DNA from: Anaerolineae bacterium
GTDB taxonomy: Bacteria > Chloroflexota > Anaerolineae > Aggregatilineales > Phototrophicaceae
Direction of reading: 5' to 3'
Assembly (NCBI GenBank): GCA_022821805.1
Contig: JAJECX010000024.1
Location: 62,001-126,000 of the forward strand
DNA: 64,000 bases
Position 1 is the stretch's first letter, and every line of letters starts with the position of its first letter. Made by a program: the position numbers and the translations under genes. The notes beneath the pieces were generated by a model that worked only from the letters and a program-made list of their open reading frames with translations, made no database searches and was not told where the DNA came from. Of the stretch, positions 45,400 through 56,176 are shown one piece after another.

Positions 45400-47052
45400 A
45401 TGAATCGAGTCGATCCGATAACCACGCAGGTGATTCGTAACGCGCTGAAGGCGGCTGCTGATGAAATGATGATCAGCCTGATTAAGACGGCGCATAATCC
45501 CCTTATCTACGAAGTCCAGGATTTCGGATTGGCGATCACCAATCATCGTGGAGAGATGCTTGCCGAAGGTTCGGGCTTGCCTGGTTTCATGGGCTGCCTC
45601 GGTCCCACCGTGCGCAGCGGTATTCGCGAGCTCGGCTGCGATGGCTTCAGCGAAGGAGACATCCTGCTGGCGAACGATCCTTACGAAACCGGTACCCATA
45701 TCAGCGATACTGCCGTCTACATGCCGATTTTCTATGAGGGCAAGCTGGTCGCGTTTTCGGCGCTGATGGCGCACTGGGCTGATATCGGCGGCAAGACGCC
45801 CGGCGGCTGGTGTCCCGATACCACCGATGTTCACCAAGAAGGCTTGATCTTCTTCCACGATAAGCTGGTCGAAGCAGGCGCGCTCAATCAGACGTTCATG
45901 CGCTTTATCTTGAATAATGTGCGCTTTCCCGATTTGGTGCATGGCGATTTGAATGCCATGATCGCCGCTTGTCGCACCGGCACGAGACGTTACATCGCTC
46001 TCTGCGAACGATACGGCGCCGACACCATCCAGCGCGCCATGGATCAGGTCTTCGACCAATCGGAAGCGATGATGCGCGCCAAAATCGGCGAGATCCCCGA
46101 CGGCGCCTACTCCGCCAGCGTTTACATGGATCACGATGGCGTCGAGCTGGACAAGCCCTATAAAATCGCCGTCACCGTCGAAGTCGACAATGACGAAATG
46201 CGCATCGACTGGACCGGCACCGACCCAACCGTTACCGGACCCACCAATCATCCATTTATCGGAACGGTCGCGATGTCGGAATGCGTCTTGAAGTCGCTGA
46301 CAATGCCCTTTGATCCGATGAATCACGGGCATACGCGCCCGCTGACGGTAACCGCGCCCGATAATACGGCGGTCAGCCCGCTCTATCCGGCGCCGACCGA
46401 TTCCTATGGTTACGTCGCTGAAATGGTCGTGCATCTGATTGTCAAAGCGCTATCCGATGCGATTCCCGATCGCTGTCCGGCCGCCTCCTACCAAATGTTC
46501 GGCTGCGTCTTCTATCGTATGGATCCGCTGCACGGCGAGCCTTTTATCTTCATTGAGCCGCTCGATGGCGGCGGCGGCGCCTTCCCGCATGCCGATGGAC
46601 CCAGCGGGCTGGTATTCGTCGGCAACGGCAACGCGCCCAATACGCCGACCGAGGTAATCGAGGGCCGCTATCCCTTAAGAGTGACTCGGCATACTTTCAA
46701 TCTGGAGGGGGCGGGCGCGGGCAAGTACCGCGGCGGTTTCGGCGTCATCCGCGAATACGAAATGCTGGAAGACAATATCCTAATCCAGACCATGAATGAG
46801 AATACGATTAACACGCCCTGGGGACTGCATGGCGGCGGCGATTCCGGCGTCAGCCGGGCGATCGCCTGGGTGGGCAGCGAGCGAGAAGAAGCAATCACGA
46901 AACGCGTTTACTTCTACGGTCCCTTCAATCGGGGCGATATTGTCACCCAGATTTCGGCTGGCGGCGGCGGCTGGGGCGACCCCGCCGAGCGCGAACCGGC
47001 CCTGATCGAATACGACCGGCGCAACGGTTACCTCCAGCCTGAAACAACGTAG
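45400..47052 (+). CDS. hyuB: hydantoinase/oxoprolinase subunit B (HyuB)
   Basis: A 550-residue partner of HyuA. Family signatures: DPITTQVIRNALKAAADEM, HAEMLAEGSGLPGF-like RGEMLAEGSGLPGF, NDPYETGTHISD, and the C-terminal GAGKYRGGFGVIREYE and SAGGGGWGDP. It starts two nt after hyuA. Whether the complex acts on 5-oxoproline or another lactam cannot be decided. Confidence 0.9.
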   Translation: MNRVDPITTQVIRNALKAAADEMMISLIKTAHNPLIYEVQDFGLAITNHRGEMLAEGSGLPGFMGCLGPTVRSGIRELGCDGFSEGDILLANDPYETGTHISDTAVYMPIFYEGKLVAFSALMAHWADIGGKTPGGWCPDTTDVHQEGLIFFHDKLVEAGALNQTFMRFILNNVRFPDLVHGDLNAMIAACRTGTRRYIALCERYGADTIQRAMDQVFDQSEAMMRAKIGEIPDGAYSASVYMDHDGVELDKPYKIAVTVEVDNDEMRIDWTGTDPTVTGPTNHPFIGTVAMSECVLKSLTMPFDPMNHGHTRPLTVTAPDNTAVSPLYPAPTDSYGYVAEMVVHLIVKALSDAIPDRCPAASYQMFGCVFYRMDPLHGEPFIFIEPLDGGGGAFPHADGPSGLVFVGNGNAPNTPTEVIEGRYPLRVTRHTFNLEGAGAGKYRGGFGVIREYEMLEDNILIQTMNENTINTPWGLHGGGDSGVSRAIAWVGSEREEAITKRVYFYGPFNRGDIVTQISAGGGGWGDPAEREPALIEYDRRNGYLQPETT

Positions 47053-47073
47053 TCAGTGACGAATTTGCCAGTG

Positions 47074-48609
47074 TCACTCAACCGGCGGGCGATATTGCAG
47101 CGCCTCGGCGATATGCGGCACCTGGATATCGGCTGCGCGATCGAGGTCGGCGATTGTGCGGCTAAGCTTGAGCACGCGGTGATAGCTGCGCGCGCTCAGT
47201 TGGAGCTTCCTCACCGACAGCGTCAGGATCTGGCGCGCTTCTTCGTTCAGCGGGCAAAACTGGTCGATTTCGCTGACGCTCATATCGGCATTGGCGAATA
47301 GCCCAGTATGCGCATCAAAGCGATCAATTTGACGGCGCCGCGCTTCCTCCACCCGCTGGCGTATATCGCCCGAGCTTTCTGCTTTGGCGTCGCCCAGCAG
47401 TTTGTCAAAGTCCACACGCGGCACATCGACATGGATATCAATACGGTCGAGGAGAGGACCGGAAATCCGCGATTGATACCGCTGTATCTGATGCGGTGTG
47501 CAGGTGCAGGCTTGCAGCGAATCGCCATAAAAGCCGCAGGGGCAGGGGTTGCGCGCGCCCACCAAGAGGAAGTTCGCTGGAAATGTGATGCTGCCCTTGG
47601 CTCGGCTGATCGTTACGACTTTGTCCTCTATCGGCTGGCGCAGCACCTCCAGCACTTTGCTCGAATGCTCGTTGATCTCATCCAGAAACAGGACGCCGCG
47701 ATGCGCCAGGCTGATCTCGCCCGGTTTTGGTATCGTGCCGCCGCCGACCAGCCCAACCTGGGAGATCGTGTGGTGGGGCGCGCGAAAAGGTCGCTGACGA
47801 ACAAGGGGCTCGTCCTGCGATAGCATGTCCACAATAGAGTAGATTCGGGTCACCTCAAGCGCTTCCTGCATCGTCAAGGCCGGCAAGATGCCTGCCAACG
47901 CCCGCGCCTGCAAGCTCTTGCCCGCGCCGGGCGGTCCCGACATCAAGATATTGTGATTGCCAGCGGCCGCCACTTCCAAGGCCCGCTTGACATGCTCCTG
48001 CCCGCGGATGTCAGCGAAATCTTCAACGCCATCGGCCAGCAATCTCCCGGCCTCTCGCTCAGCGAGATCGGAACGATAAGGCTCAATCGGATTCAGTTGA
48101 TATAGATGTTCCACCAACTGCCCAACCGATTGCACCGGGATGATCGAAATGTCTTGAATCAGCGCGGCTTCGGCCGCGTCCGCTTCCGGCACATACACCG
48201 TGTCCAAGCCCTGCTGCATGGCGGTGTAGACCATCGGCAGCACACCCTGCACATGCCGGATGCTGCCATCCAGCGAAAGCTCACCGATGAACATGGCATT
48301 GTCCAGCACGTGAAGTGGGATCTGGTCGGTGGCGGCTAGCACGCCGATGGCAATCGCCAGATCATACGAGGGACCGTGCTTGTGAATATCCGCTGGCGAA
48401 AGATTGACCACATAGGCTTTATTGGGGAAGCGGAGACCGCTGTTGCGGATCGCCGAACGGGCGCGGTCCTTGCTTTCGCGGACGGCGGCGCCAGGCAATC
48501 CAACCAGGTTAAAACTGGGCAGCGCCGCGCGCGGATTGAAATCCGTTTGCACTTCGACGATATGCCCGTCCAATCCGATGACGGCGCAGGTGTTGACGAT
48601 GGCTAGCAT
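47074..48609 (-). CDS. comM: magnesium-chelatase-like AAA ATPase (ComM/YifB)
   Basis: A 511-residue protein. N-terminal Lon-type fold domain without protease function (VEVQTDFNPRAALPSFNLVGLPGAAVRES, key core FNLVGLP), then Walker A MSGPPGAGKS and Walker B VLFLDEINEHSS, and the NPCPCGFYGD segment. In naturally transformable bacteria ComM helicase promotes branch migration during integration of DNA. GGAG lies 6-7 nt before the ATG. With comF it is a second possible competence gene here, though both families are broad. Confidence 0.93.
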   Translation of the reverse strand: MLAIVNTCAVIGLDGHIVEVQTDFNPRAALPSFNLVGLPGAAVRESKDRARSAIRNSGLRFPNKAYVVNLSPADIHKHGPSYDLAIAIGVLAATDQIPLHVLDNAMFIGELSLDGSIRHVQGVLPMVYTAMQQGLDTVYVPEADAAEAALIQDISIIPVQSVGQLVEHLYQLNPIEPYRSDLAEREAGRLLADGVEDFADIRGQEHVKRALEVAAAGNHNILMSGPPGAGKSLQARALAGILPALTMQEALEVTRIYSIVDMLSQDEPLVRQRPFRAPHHTISQVGLVGGGTIPKPGEISLAHRGVLFLDEINEHSSKVLEVLRQPIEDKVVTISRAKGSITFPANFLLVGARNPCPCGFYGDSLQACTCTPHQIQRYQSRISGPLLDRIDIHVDVPRVDFDKLLGDAKAESSGDIRQRVEEARRRQIDRFDAHTGLFANADMSVSEIDQFCPLNEEARQILTLSVRKLQLSARSYHRVLKLSRTIADLDRAADIQVPHIAEALQYRPPVE

Positions 48610-48695
48610 AGGCGCTCCACGGCAAACCTTGATTTCGAAACAATTCTACCGCTGAATGTTTCGATAATCACCGGCAAAGATTTGTCAGGACGCGC

Positions 48696-49187
48696 TCAGC
48701 CTTGCCCCTGCAAATAAGCGATTATCCCGCCCGCATCCAGTATCCGCCGAACTTGCTCGGGCAGGGAAGAGAATGAAAGGGCGTGGTTATTCAAGTGTAT
48801 CCGCGCCGCCTCCATATCGATCTCGATCGAATCGCCGCTCTCGACGAGGTCGACAAGCTGCGGGCAGGCAATAACCAGCAAGCCATTGTTGATGGCGTTG
48901 CGATAATATATGCGCGCAAAGCTTTTCGCGATGACCGCGTGGACGCCTGCGGCGACTAAACAGGTGACAGCCTGCTCGCGACTGCTGCCGTTGCCCCAGT
49001 TGCGCCCGGCGACGATGACATCGCCAGCTCGCGCGCCATTGGCGAAACTTGGGTCGAGGTCTTCCAGCGCGTGGCGCGCCAATTCCGCCGGGTCGTGGCT
49101 GATGGTGTAGGTGAATTTGCCCGGGAAGATCACATCGGTGTTTACGTTGTCGCCGTATTTCCAGACGCGATGCTTGCTGCGAGTCAT
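48696..49187 (-). CDS. lysU: homoaconitase small subunit (LeuD-type swivel)
   Basis: A 163-residue swivel subunit. GDNVNTDVIFPGKF and NWGNGSSREQA are the fold and phosphate/substrate loops. In the loop where isopropylmalate isomerases of this type have YLRT, it has FTYT, so substrate differs or is relaxed. With the large subunit it converts homocitrate to homoisocitrate; isopropylmalate isomerisation for leucine is the alternative. The assignment rests on position beside the lysine operon. Confidence 0.75.
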   Translation of the reverse strand: MTRSKHRVWKYGDNVNTDVIFPGKFTYTISHDPAELARHALEDLDPSFANGARAGDVIVAGRNWGNGSSREQAVTCLVAAGVHAVIAKSFARIYYRNAINNGLLVIACPQLVDLVESGDSIEIDMEAARIHLNNHALSFSSLPEQVRRILDAGGIIAYLQGQG

Positions 49188-49227
49188 TGCTCGACCATTT
49201 TCCTAAACGTTGTGTTTTCTATGCGAG

Positions 49228-50529
49228 CTAGCTTTCGTCAGCCAAATCAGCCGGATGTATCAAACGTCCGGCTGCGCAACTGGCCGCCACTACCGCCGGA
49301 TTCGCCAAGTAGATTTCGGCATCGGGCTCGCCCATGCGCCCGCGGAAGTTCCGATTGGCGCTGCTGATGCAGACTTCGCCCGGCGCCAAAACACCCATAT
49401 GCACGCCCATGCAGGGTCCGCAGCCGGGTGTGCCGAAGGTCGCGCCTGCTTCAACCAGGTCGGCGACATAACCGGCTTCGGCTGCCTCGCGCAACACCAT
49501 TGACGATGCAGGAATGACGATCAAACGCGCCCGCAATCGCCGGCCCCGCAGAACTTCGGCCGCAGCGGCGATGTCTTCCAGGCGACCATTCGTGCAGGTG
49601 CCGATGAAGCCGACATCTACCCTCGTATTCGCCACTTCTGAAAGTGGACGAATATTGTCAACAGCATGCGGACAGGAGACGACCGGTTCAATCTCACTCA
49701 AATCTATTTGAAGACGCGCGGCGTAAACGGCGCCGCGGTCGGGATAGAGCGAGCGCTCTCGAAAGGACTCCAGGCGCTCCGCATGGTCATGGGGACGGGT
49801 CCGCTTCAAGGTTTTGCTCAGCCACCGCCATGTCGCGTCGTCCGGCGCGATGCAGGCGTTTTTGGCGCCCATTTCCGCCATCATATTTGTCAGTACAGTG
49901 CGCGAATCCGGCGAAAGCGCGGCGACGCCGTCACCGTCGAACTCGACCGCCATATACGTCGCGCCGTCAGACGACAGCCGCCCGATCAGGCTTATCGTCA
50001 AATCCTTTGTGGTGACTCCAGACTCAAGCTTGCCTTTGAGCGTGATGCGCATTGTCTCGGGCACACGAAGCCACAATTGACCCGTCGCCCAAAGCGCGGC
50101 CACCTCGCTTCGCCCGATGCCGGCGCTGAAGGCGCCCAGCCAGCCATAATGCGTGCTGTGGCTGTCCGCGCCCAACAGCGTCATGCCCGGCCCGACGACG
50201 CCTTCTTCGCAAAGCACCTGATGGCAGATGCCGCGACCCACTTCAAAGAAATTCCGAACGCCTTGCTCGCGAACGAAATCTCGGACGCGTGCGTGATTCC
50301 GCGCGTGCTTGGCGCTGGGCGGCGGAACCGCGTGGTCAAGCGTGATCGCCAGCCGCTCCGGATATCTGACGCGCTTATGCGGTAGCCGCTTGAAGATCTC
50401 CGCAATGGCGGCAGTATTGTCGTGGCTCAGCGCGACATCCGGCTCAATGTCGACGATCTCGCCGGGTTTAACCGTGGTTCGTCCGCCAGCGCGCGCCAGC
50501 AGTTTTTCCGTCAGCGTCTGCAGGCTCAA
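49228..50529 (-). CDS. lysT: homoaconitase large subunit (LeuC-type)
   Basis: A 433-residue Fe-S hydro-lyase. Cluster ligands are in [11 protein letters not shown] and [20 protein letters not shown] and the C-terminal [10 protein letters not shown], key for substrate, follow. The two-subunit form matches the Thermus/archaeal HACN and LeuCD types. It starts at TTG 50529, with GAGG upstream; the next upstream gene is a divergent MFS. Together with the small subunit (40-nt gap) it supplies the second step of the aminoadipate pathway. Confidence 0.8.
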   Translation of the reverse strand: MSLQTLTEKLLARAGGRTTVKPGEIVDIEPDVALSHDNTAAIAEIFKRLPHKRVRYPERLAITLDHAVPPPSAKHARNHARVRDFVREQGVRNFFEVGRGICHQVLCEEGVVGPGMTLLGADSHSTHYGWLGAFSAGIGRSEVAALWATGQLWLRVPETMRITLKGKLESGVTTKDLTISLIGRLSSDGATYMAVEFDGDGVAALSPDSRTVLTNMMAEMGAKNACIAPDDATWRWLSKTLKRTRPHDHAERLESFRERSLYPDRGAVYAARLQIDLSEIEPVVSCPHAVDNIRPLSEVANTRVDVGFIGTCTNGRLEDIAAAAEVLRGRRLRARLIVIPASSMVLREAAEAGYVADLVEAGATFGTPGCGPCMGVHMGVLAPGEVCISSANRNFRGRMGEPDAEIYLANPAVVAASCAAGRLIHPADLADES

Positions 50530-50681
50530 GATTGCCTCGCTTGCATTAGCGGAAGTCCCGATTCCGTCACGCCGAGTTGCTTTCGCGAATCAATCAATTG
50601 CGCTTCACTTTCTCCGTATGCCGAAGGCTACTGTCTGCTACAATTGCCGCTTGGCTCGAAACAAGCCCGCTTGGCATCCTC

Positions 50682-51968
50682 ATGCTGCCGCAAGATCTTC
50701 GCGACAAACTTCGTCACAACACTTTTGTCAACCTCTGGGACGGCAGCCTGTTCGGCTTTGGCGTTTCGGGCTTGGCATCATATGTTACCATAATCCCGCT
50801 TTTCCTGTCTTTCCTCACCGAATCGACCGCCCTCATCGGCTTCGTCGCCACGCTCTTCCACATCGGCTGGCAAGTGCCGCAATTGCTCACTTCCAGCTAT
50901 GTCGCCAGCATGCGGCGTTACAAGCCAATGGTGCTGGCGGCGACCCTGGCAGAGCGCGTGCCCTACTTTGGTTTGGCGCTACTGGCGCTAGCGATTCCCA
51001 CCATCGGCATTGATATTGCGCTGATCTTGGCGCTTATTCTGCTGACGCTGCAATCCCTCGCTGGCGGCTTCACCGGAACCGCCTGGCAGAGCATGATCAG
51101 CAAAATCATGCCGCCCCACCGCCTTGGATCCTTCTTCGGCATACAGTCCGCCTGTGTCAATCTTTTTGGCGCGGCCGGCGCCTTGCTCGCCAGCCTAATT
51201 CTGGAACGGCTCGACTTTCCAGAAAGTTTCTCGCTCCTCTTCACACTTGCCGGCATCAGCCTTCTGCTGTCTTTCGTGGGTTTGGCTTTGACCTACGAGC
51301 CAAAGAGCCCGCCGCATAATATCGCCGAGCCGGTCAAATTGCGCCAATTTGGCGGACGGCTGCGGCAGATCCTGCGCGGCGACGACAACTTCCGCTGGTT
51401 CCTCATCGCGCGCGGGCTCACCGCCGTCAGCTTGACCGCCATCTCTTTCTACACCATCTATGGCATTCGCCGCTTCGATATGTCGCCCGAATTCGTCGGC
51501 ATATTGACGAGCGTCCTGTTGGTTTCAAATACGTTCAGCAGCTCGGTCATCGGCTGGATCGGCGACCGCTGGGGGCATCGACGGGTCTTGATCGCCGCGA
51601 ATGCGCTGACCGTGCTGGCGATCACGATTGCCCTGTCTGCAACTGAGGTGAGCTGGTTTTTCGCCGTCTTTGCCCTGACCGGCGTGGTCAACTCGGCGCA
51701 GTGGACGACGATCATGACGATAACGGTGCAATTTGGTTCAGTCGCGGAGCGCCCCTACTACATCGGCATGGCGAACACCTTCATTGCGCCGGTGACGATA
51801 TTCGCGCCCATCATCGGCGGCTGGCTGGTGGACGCGGTCAACTTTGAACTGACCTTCGGCATCTTCGCGCTGGCGGGAATACTGTCAGTATTGGTCTACC
51901 TCATGCTTATGGATGACCCGCAAAATGTGACCAGCGTCGCGAAGCGGAAAGTCGCCACCGCCGACTAA
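50682..51968 (+). CDS. major facilitator superfamily transporter
   Basis: A 428-residue protein with about 12 hydrophobic segments, beginning MLPQDLRDKLRHNTFVNLWD. The cytoplasmic loop signature is GDRWGHRRVLIAANAL between segments of the second half. Upstream in-frame codons add 35 residues without a clear ribosome site. It lies between the homoaconitase genes and homocitrate synthase on the opposite strand, overlapping the latter's stop by 4 nt. A role in lysine export is possible but is only position-based. Confidence 0.75.
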   Translation: MLPQDLRDKLRHNTFVNLWDGSLFGFGVSGLASYVTIIPLFLSFLTESTALIGFVATLFHIGWQVPQLLTSSYVASMRRYKPMVLAATLAERVPYFGLALLALAIPTIGIDIALILALILLTLQSLAGGFTGTAWQSMISKIMPPHRLGSFFGIQSACVNLFGAAGALLASLILERLDFPESFSLLFTLAGISLLLSFVGLALTYEPKSPPHNIAEPVKLRQFGGRLRQILRGDDNFRWFLIARGLTAVSLTAISFYTIYGIRRFDMSPEFVGILTSVLLVSNTFSSSVIGWIGDRWGHRRVLIAANALTVLAITIALSATEVSWFFAVFALTGVVNSAQWTTIMTITVQFGSVAERPYYIGMANTFIAPVTIFAPIIGGWLVDAVNFELTFGIFALAGILSVLVYLMLMDDPQNVTSVAKRKVATAD

Positions 51969-53116
51969 TCGTCGAGCGGCAGCATCATTTTCGACAGGAT
52001 TCTGTCCACATCTTCCAGCGTGATCGGTCCTTCGTCCGCCATGAGCTTGACCTGCGCCGTCGCCAGGTTGAGTACATCCTCGGGTAGCGCAAGGCCGCCG
52101 CGGGCGGCGTATTCGCGGATGGCGTTGCGCCCGACCAGGCGATGCGCCACATCAATGACGCGCGACATACCAAAGTCTTCCGGGTTGATCGCCTCATAAG
52201 TCATCGGGTTCTTCAAAACGGCATTGGTATGGACGCCCGCTTTATGATGAAAGGCAACCTCGCCCGTGATTGGGGTATTGTAGGGAATCTCGATGCCCAG
52301 CTTTTCGGCGACGACCCTTTCAATCTCGGGCAGCAGACAAAGATCATATTTGTCCACCAGCGCCTTGTCGCAGGTATAGAGACGGCCCACCAGCGCGCCC
52401 ATCGGTGTTATGCCATTGCGTTCGCCGATGCCAAGTATAGTGGTGTCGATGTGGGTCGCCCCCGCCTGCAGGGCGCAGAAGGCGTTGGCCACCGCGCAAC
52501 TGCTGTCGTTATGTCCGTGAAACTCAATATCGCAGCTGACCACATCGCGCAGGTTGGAGATGAGATTGTAGGTTTGCATCGGGTCGGCGATGCCCACTGT
52601 ATCGGCGACGCCGACGCGGTCCACCCCCGCCAAATCCATCGCGCGGTACACCGTCATCACATCGGCGAAATTGCTGCGAAAGGTGTCCTCGGTGCTGAAG
52701 CGCGTTTCGATGTCTTGTTCATTGAGATAGGCGACCACCTTCTGGCCAATCTCGATGACCTGTTCCAGGCTCTTGCCATGGCTGTATTCACGCATATAGT
52801 TGGAGGTCCCGATATATACGTCCGCGCCATCAATGCCGCAGTCAACCGCCAGCTTGGCATCGTCCATATTCGCGCGGATATGCGTGAGCAGCTTGTAGCG
52901 GCGCCGCATATCGGCAAGCGTGCGGATCGCATCGGCGCTCTGCGGGCTGGCCACCGGCGTCGATAGTTCCATATACTCCACACCGAATCGATCCAGCAGC
53001 GAGGCGATTTCGCGCTTGTCATCAATGCTGAAGTGCGTGCCGCGGAATTGTTCGCCTTCGCGCAAGGTGGAATCAATGAAGTTAAATTCGTGTATAGAGT
53101 TGTTTCGACTGCGCAT
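51965..53116 (-). CDS. hcs: homocitrate synthase
   Basis: A 383-residue DRE-TIM metallolyase that condenses acetyl-CoA and 2-oxoglutarate, the first committed step. [12 protein letters not shown] has the catalytic Arg and metal Asp, DIEFHGHND has the metal His residues, and [14 protein letters not shown] is the Lys20-type signature. It is shorter than isopropylmalate synthase and lacks its C-terminal regulatory domain, as in Thermus homocitrate synthase. It ends the lysW operon, 18 nt after lysK. In Thermus this enzyme is inhibited by lysine; here the same might hold. Confidence 0.92.
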   Translation of the reverse strand: MRSRNNSIHEFNFIDSTLREGEQFRGTHFSIDDKREIASLLDRFGVEYMELSTPVASPQSADAIRTLADMRRRYKLLTHIRANMDDAKLAVDCGIDGADVYIGTSNYMREYSHGKSLEQVIEIGQKVVAYLNEQDIETRFSTEDTFRSNFADVMTVYRAMDLAGVDRVGVADTVGIADPMQTYNLISNLRDVVSCDIEFHGHNDSSCAVANAFCALQAGATHIDTTILGIGERNGITPMGALVGRLYTCDKALVDKYDLCLLPEIERVVAEKLGIEIPYNTPITGEVAFHHKAGVHTNAVLKNPMTYEAINPEDFGMSRVIDVAHRLVGRNAIREYAARGGLALPEDVLNLATAQVKLMADEGPITLEDVDRILSKMMLPLDD

Positions 53117-53134
53117 TGGGTCACCCGGTTACCG

Positions 53135-54187
53135 TCAGATGGTCTCAAGGACTGTTTTCAATATGTCTATCGCCCGCAAGTAATCGTCGAGGTTGGTATG
53201 TTCATCCGGAGTATGATCCAGCGCCGAATCGCCCGGTCCATAAGCGACAATCGGGCAATCCCAGCGTGGACCAACGATGTTCATGTCGGAGGTGCCGGTC
53301 TTGTAAACGAAGCGCGGAACGCCGCAAGAAGCGCGAATGGCGCGCCGAAACTGCCGGCTCAGGGCGCTATTCTTGTCTCCGCGAAAGGCGCATTCCGCGC
53401 CCCTCGCCCTAACCGCTGCGCCGTCGCCGGCGGGAAACTCGCGCGCGATCTGAGCCGGCGCTACATTTGGCGGCAGACGAAAGCCGATCGTCATCTCGGC
53501 GATGCCATTGACACCCTCCTGCCAGGTATTGATATCGCGGATCGACGCGTCAAGGCGCGCAAACAGCGAGGAGATGCCTTCATTGAAATCGTTACAGTAT
53601 GATTCGATGCCCCGCCAGTACCGCAGCGCGCGTTCGGCCGGGCTGGGCGCTTCGCCCGCGCTATGCGCTAAGCCGCCTTCCCAACGCCAGTCGAGCAGCA
53701 GCCGTCCCTTGTAACCCAGGGTGATGCGGTCCCATTGCGACGGCTCGCCGATGACGCAGAAATCCGGCTGGTACTGGCTTAAGGCGTAATGCGCGCCGCG
53801 GCTCGTGGCCGCCTCTTCTTCCACCGCGCCAATGACGATGACTCTTAAATCGTCAGGCAGCCTGGCTCGGCTCGCCGCCACCGCGAAGGCGCATAGCGGA
53901 CCCTTGGCGTCGACCGCGCCGCGGCCGTACAACTGCCGTCCCGCCAGCCGAACCGGCGGGAAACCGGCGAAGGTATCAATATGCCCTAGCAGAACGATAT
54001 GCCGCGCGCCCGAACCCATGATGCCGACAGCGTTGCCAGCCTCATCAACGAAGCTTTCGTCGTAGGCTTTGCTCGCCATCCAGGTGGTAAGGAATTCGGC
54101 CGCCTCCGCCTCTTGACGCGATGGACTGGGAATGGCTACCAGATCGCGCAGCAGTTCTTCGGCTTTGCGGTCAGATACTCCGCTCAT
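53135..54187 (-). CDS. lysK: LysW-lysine hydrolase
   Basis: A 350-residue M20-type zinc peptidase that releases lysine from the LysW carrier (or ornithine in an arginine version). Metal ligands: [31 protein letters not shown] and the late PDEH. Length suits LysK. It lies two nt from lysJ. Substrate in this genome may include both lysine and ornithine intermediates. Confidence 0.9.
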   Translation of the reverse strand: MSGVSDRKAEELLRDLVAIPSPSRQEAEAAEFLTTWMASKAYDESFVDEAGNAVGIMGSGARHIVLLGHIDTFAGFPPVRLAGRQLYGRGAVDAKGPLCAFAVAASRARLPDDLRVIVIGAVEEEAATSRGAHYALSQYQPDFCVIGEPSQWDRITLGYKGRLLLDWRWEGGLAHSAGEAPSPAERALRYWRGIESYCNDFNEGISSLFARLDASIRDINTWQEGVNGIAEMTIGFRLPPNVAPAQIAREFPAGDGAAVRARGAECAFRGDKNSALSRQFRRAIRASCGVPRFVYKTGTSDMNIVGPRWDCPIVAYGPGDSALDHTPDEHTNLDDYLRAIDILKTVLETI

Positions 54188-54189
54188 GC

Positions 54190-55356
54190 CTATCCCAATA
54201 CTTCTGCAATGGCTGCTGTTATCAGCGAAAGTTGCTCCCGACTGATGATAAGCGGCGGCAGCAGGCGCAAGGTATTGAGTCCGGCGGGCAGGGCGAGTGC
54301 ACCCTCTTCCTGCAGCGCCTTCAAAACGGGCGTCACGCGCCCTCGTAACTCCAAGCCCACCATCAAGCCTCGTCCGCGCGCCTGGCGCACGGCGCGCAAT
54401 TCAAGCGCGGCCAGCTCCTTGATGAACCACTCGCCATTCACGCGCGCCTTCTCCACCAGACCTTCATCGCGAATCGCCGAGATTGCGGCGACCGCGGCGG
54501 CGCAAGCCAGCGGGTTGCCGCCGAAGGTGCTGCCGTGGGTAGCGCGCCCGATGGGACCATGAGACTCGCGCCAGCAAACCGCGCCCATCGGCACGCCGCC
54601 GGCGATCGCCTTGCCAACCGCTATGATGTCGGGCACGATGCCCGCGTGTTCAAAGCCAAACCACCTCCCAGTTCGCCCGAACCCGGTTTGGATCTCATCG
54701 ATAATCAACATGGCGCCCGTCTGGTCGCAGCGTTCTCGCAGCGCCTGCAAATAGCCCTCAGCGGCGGGATGCACGCCACCTTCGCCTTGGATCGGTTCGA
54801 CGACAAGAGCCGCTGTCGACTCGCTGATGGCGCCTCGCGCCGCGTCGATATCGTTGTAGGCGACATATTCGACGGTCGGCAGCCACTCTTGAAAAGGCTT
54901 GCGATATTTCTGCGTCCAGGTCAGCGAAAGCGCTCCGGCGGTACGACCATGAAATGAGCGCTTGGCCGCGACGATGCCATCGCGTCCCGTCAGCAGTTTC
55001 GCCACTTTCAGCGCGCCTTCGATCGCTTCGGCGCCGCTGTTGCATAAGAAAAATCGATTGAGATCCGCTGGCGTGACGCTGGCTAACAAGGGGTAAAGTT
55101 CCGCCCGCCGGTCGTTGTAGAAGGATTCGTGGCTCGTGATCAGCCTGGCTGCTTGCTCGCTGATCGCCGCGACGACCGCCGGATGGCAATGCCCCAGTGC
55201 CGCCACGCCTTGACCGCTGGTTGCGTCCAGATAGCGATTGCCCAACTGATCAAAGGCGTACACGCCTTCTCCGCGCACAAGCGCAGTCGGGCGTTTGCCG
55301 TAGGCGCCAGAACCGTATTGATCTTCGACTTCGAATAGCGTTGCCGTTTCAATCAT
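54190..55356 (-). CDS. lysJ: LysW-gamma-aminoadipate semialdehyde aminotransferase
   Basis: A 388-residue class III PLP aminotransferase (ArgD/LysJ). [30 protein letters not shown] and the PLP lysine in [14 protein letters not shown] are complete; the [14 protein letters not shown] motif follows. It aminates the carrier-bound semialdehyde to LysW-lysine. ATGA overlap with lysZ shows coupling. Confidence 0.93.
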   Translation of the reverse strand: MIETATLFEVEDQYGSGAYGKRPTALVRGEGVYAFDQLGNRYLDATSGQGVAALGHCHPAVVAAISEQAARLITSHESFYNDRRAELYPLLASVTPADLNRFFLCNSGAEAIEGALKVAKLLTGRDGIVAAKRSFHGRTAGALSLTWTQKYRKPFQEWLPTVEYVAYNDIDAARGAISESTAALVVEPIQGEGGVHPAAEGYLQALRERCDQTGAMLIIDEIQTGFGRTGRWFGFEHAGIVPDIIAVGKAIAGGVPMGAVCWRESHGPIGRATHGSTFGGNPLACAAAVAAISAIRDEGLVEKARVNGEWFIKELAALELRAVRQARGRGLMVGLELRGRVTPVLKALQEEGALALPAGLNTLRLLPPLIISREQLSLITAAIAEVLG

Positions 55357-56162
55357 GCGCTAAACCTCGTGCCAGCTCCAGAAAGCGCCCGCGATACCGG
55401 ATCCTTAACTCTTCCATCAGCGATGATGACGCGCCCTACACCCTGCGTCAGCGCCTCCTGCGCGGCGAGCACCTTTCGTTTCATGCGACCCTGCGCCCAA
55501 TCCAAGGCGCTGTCAATCCGCGTCAAGGGCACTTCAGCGACCAACGACGATTCATCCGGGAAGCGGCGGTACAGCCCGCCAACATTGCTCAAGATGACGA
55601 GCGCTTCGGCTGCGAGCGCGCCGGCCACCGCGGCCGCCGCGCGGTCGCCATCGACATTGAGCAAACCATCGCTGCTCTGCGCCATCGGCGGCAGCACCGG
55701 CGCCTGCGCCTGGGCCAGCGCCCTTCGCAGCAGCGCCGCATCGACATCAGTGATGGAACCGCTGTGATCATCACGGACTACGCGCACCCGTCCCTTCACA
55801 ACCGCGCGGATCGCCGTCTTGCGCTTGCCTAACAGCGCCACATCTTCGCCGACGAATCCGATCGCCTTTATCCCGCGCTCTCGCAAGGCAGTTTCCACCT
55901 GCGCATTCGCCAATTCGGAGGCGCGAACGTAAATGTCGCGCACCGCCGGCGGCGTATAACGCGAGCTGTGCCCGGAAGGCGATGTAAGCGATTGCACCTT
56001 GACGCCACTTTCGCGACAAAGTTGATTCATAATCGCGCTGACGCCATGGACAACCACGATAGGACGCCGCTTCCCGATTGCCGCCAGATCATCGCAAGCG
56101 GCGTGAAGATCCAAGCCTTCGCCGCCGCCCAGCTTCACCACCAGCAGTCCTGCTCCCGACAT
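55353..56162 (-). CDS. lysZ: LysW-aminoadipate kinase
   Basis: A 269-residue amino-acid kinase. LLVVKLGGGEGLD, VVVHGVSAIMN and LNVDGDRAAAAVAGAL are the nucleotide and substrate loops; LSNVGGLYRRFPDE follows. It phosphorylates the gamma-carboxyl of LysW-bound aminoadipate. It ends in a 4-nt overlap with lysJ and starts 14 nt after lysY. Confidence 0.93.
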   Translation of the reverse strand: MSGAGLLVVKLGGGEGLDLHAACDDLAAIGKRRPIVVVHGVSAIMNQLCRESGVKVQSLTSPSGHSSRYTPPAVRDIYVRASELANAQVETALRERGIKAIGFVGEDVALLGKRKTAIRAVVKGRVRVVRDDHSGSITDVDAALLRRALAQAQAPVLPPMAQSSDGLLNVDGDRAAAAVAGALAAEALVILSNVGGLYRRFPDESSLVAEVPLTRIDSALDWAQGRMKRKVLAAQEALTQGVGRVIIADGRVKDPVSRALSGAGTRFSA

Positions 56163-56176
56163 TGCCGCGCCGCCCT

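Noticed and set aside
45346..46434. A 362-codon minus-strand frame inside hyuB
   Set aside because: The hyuB reading frame carries all family motifs; the reverse frame has none.
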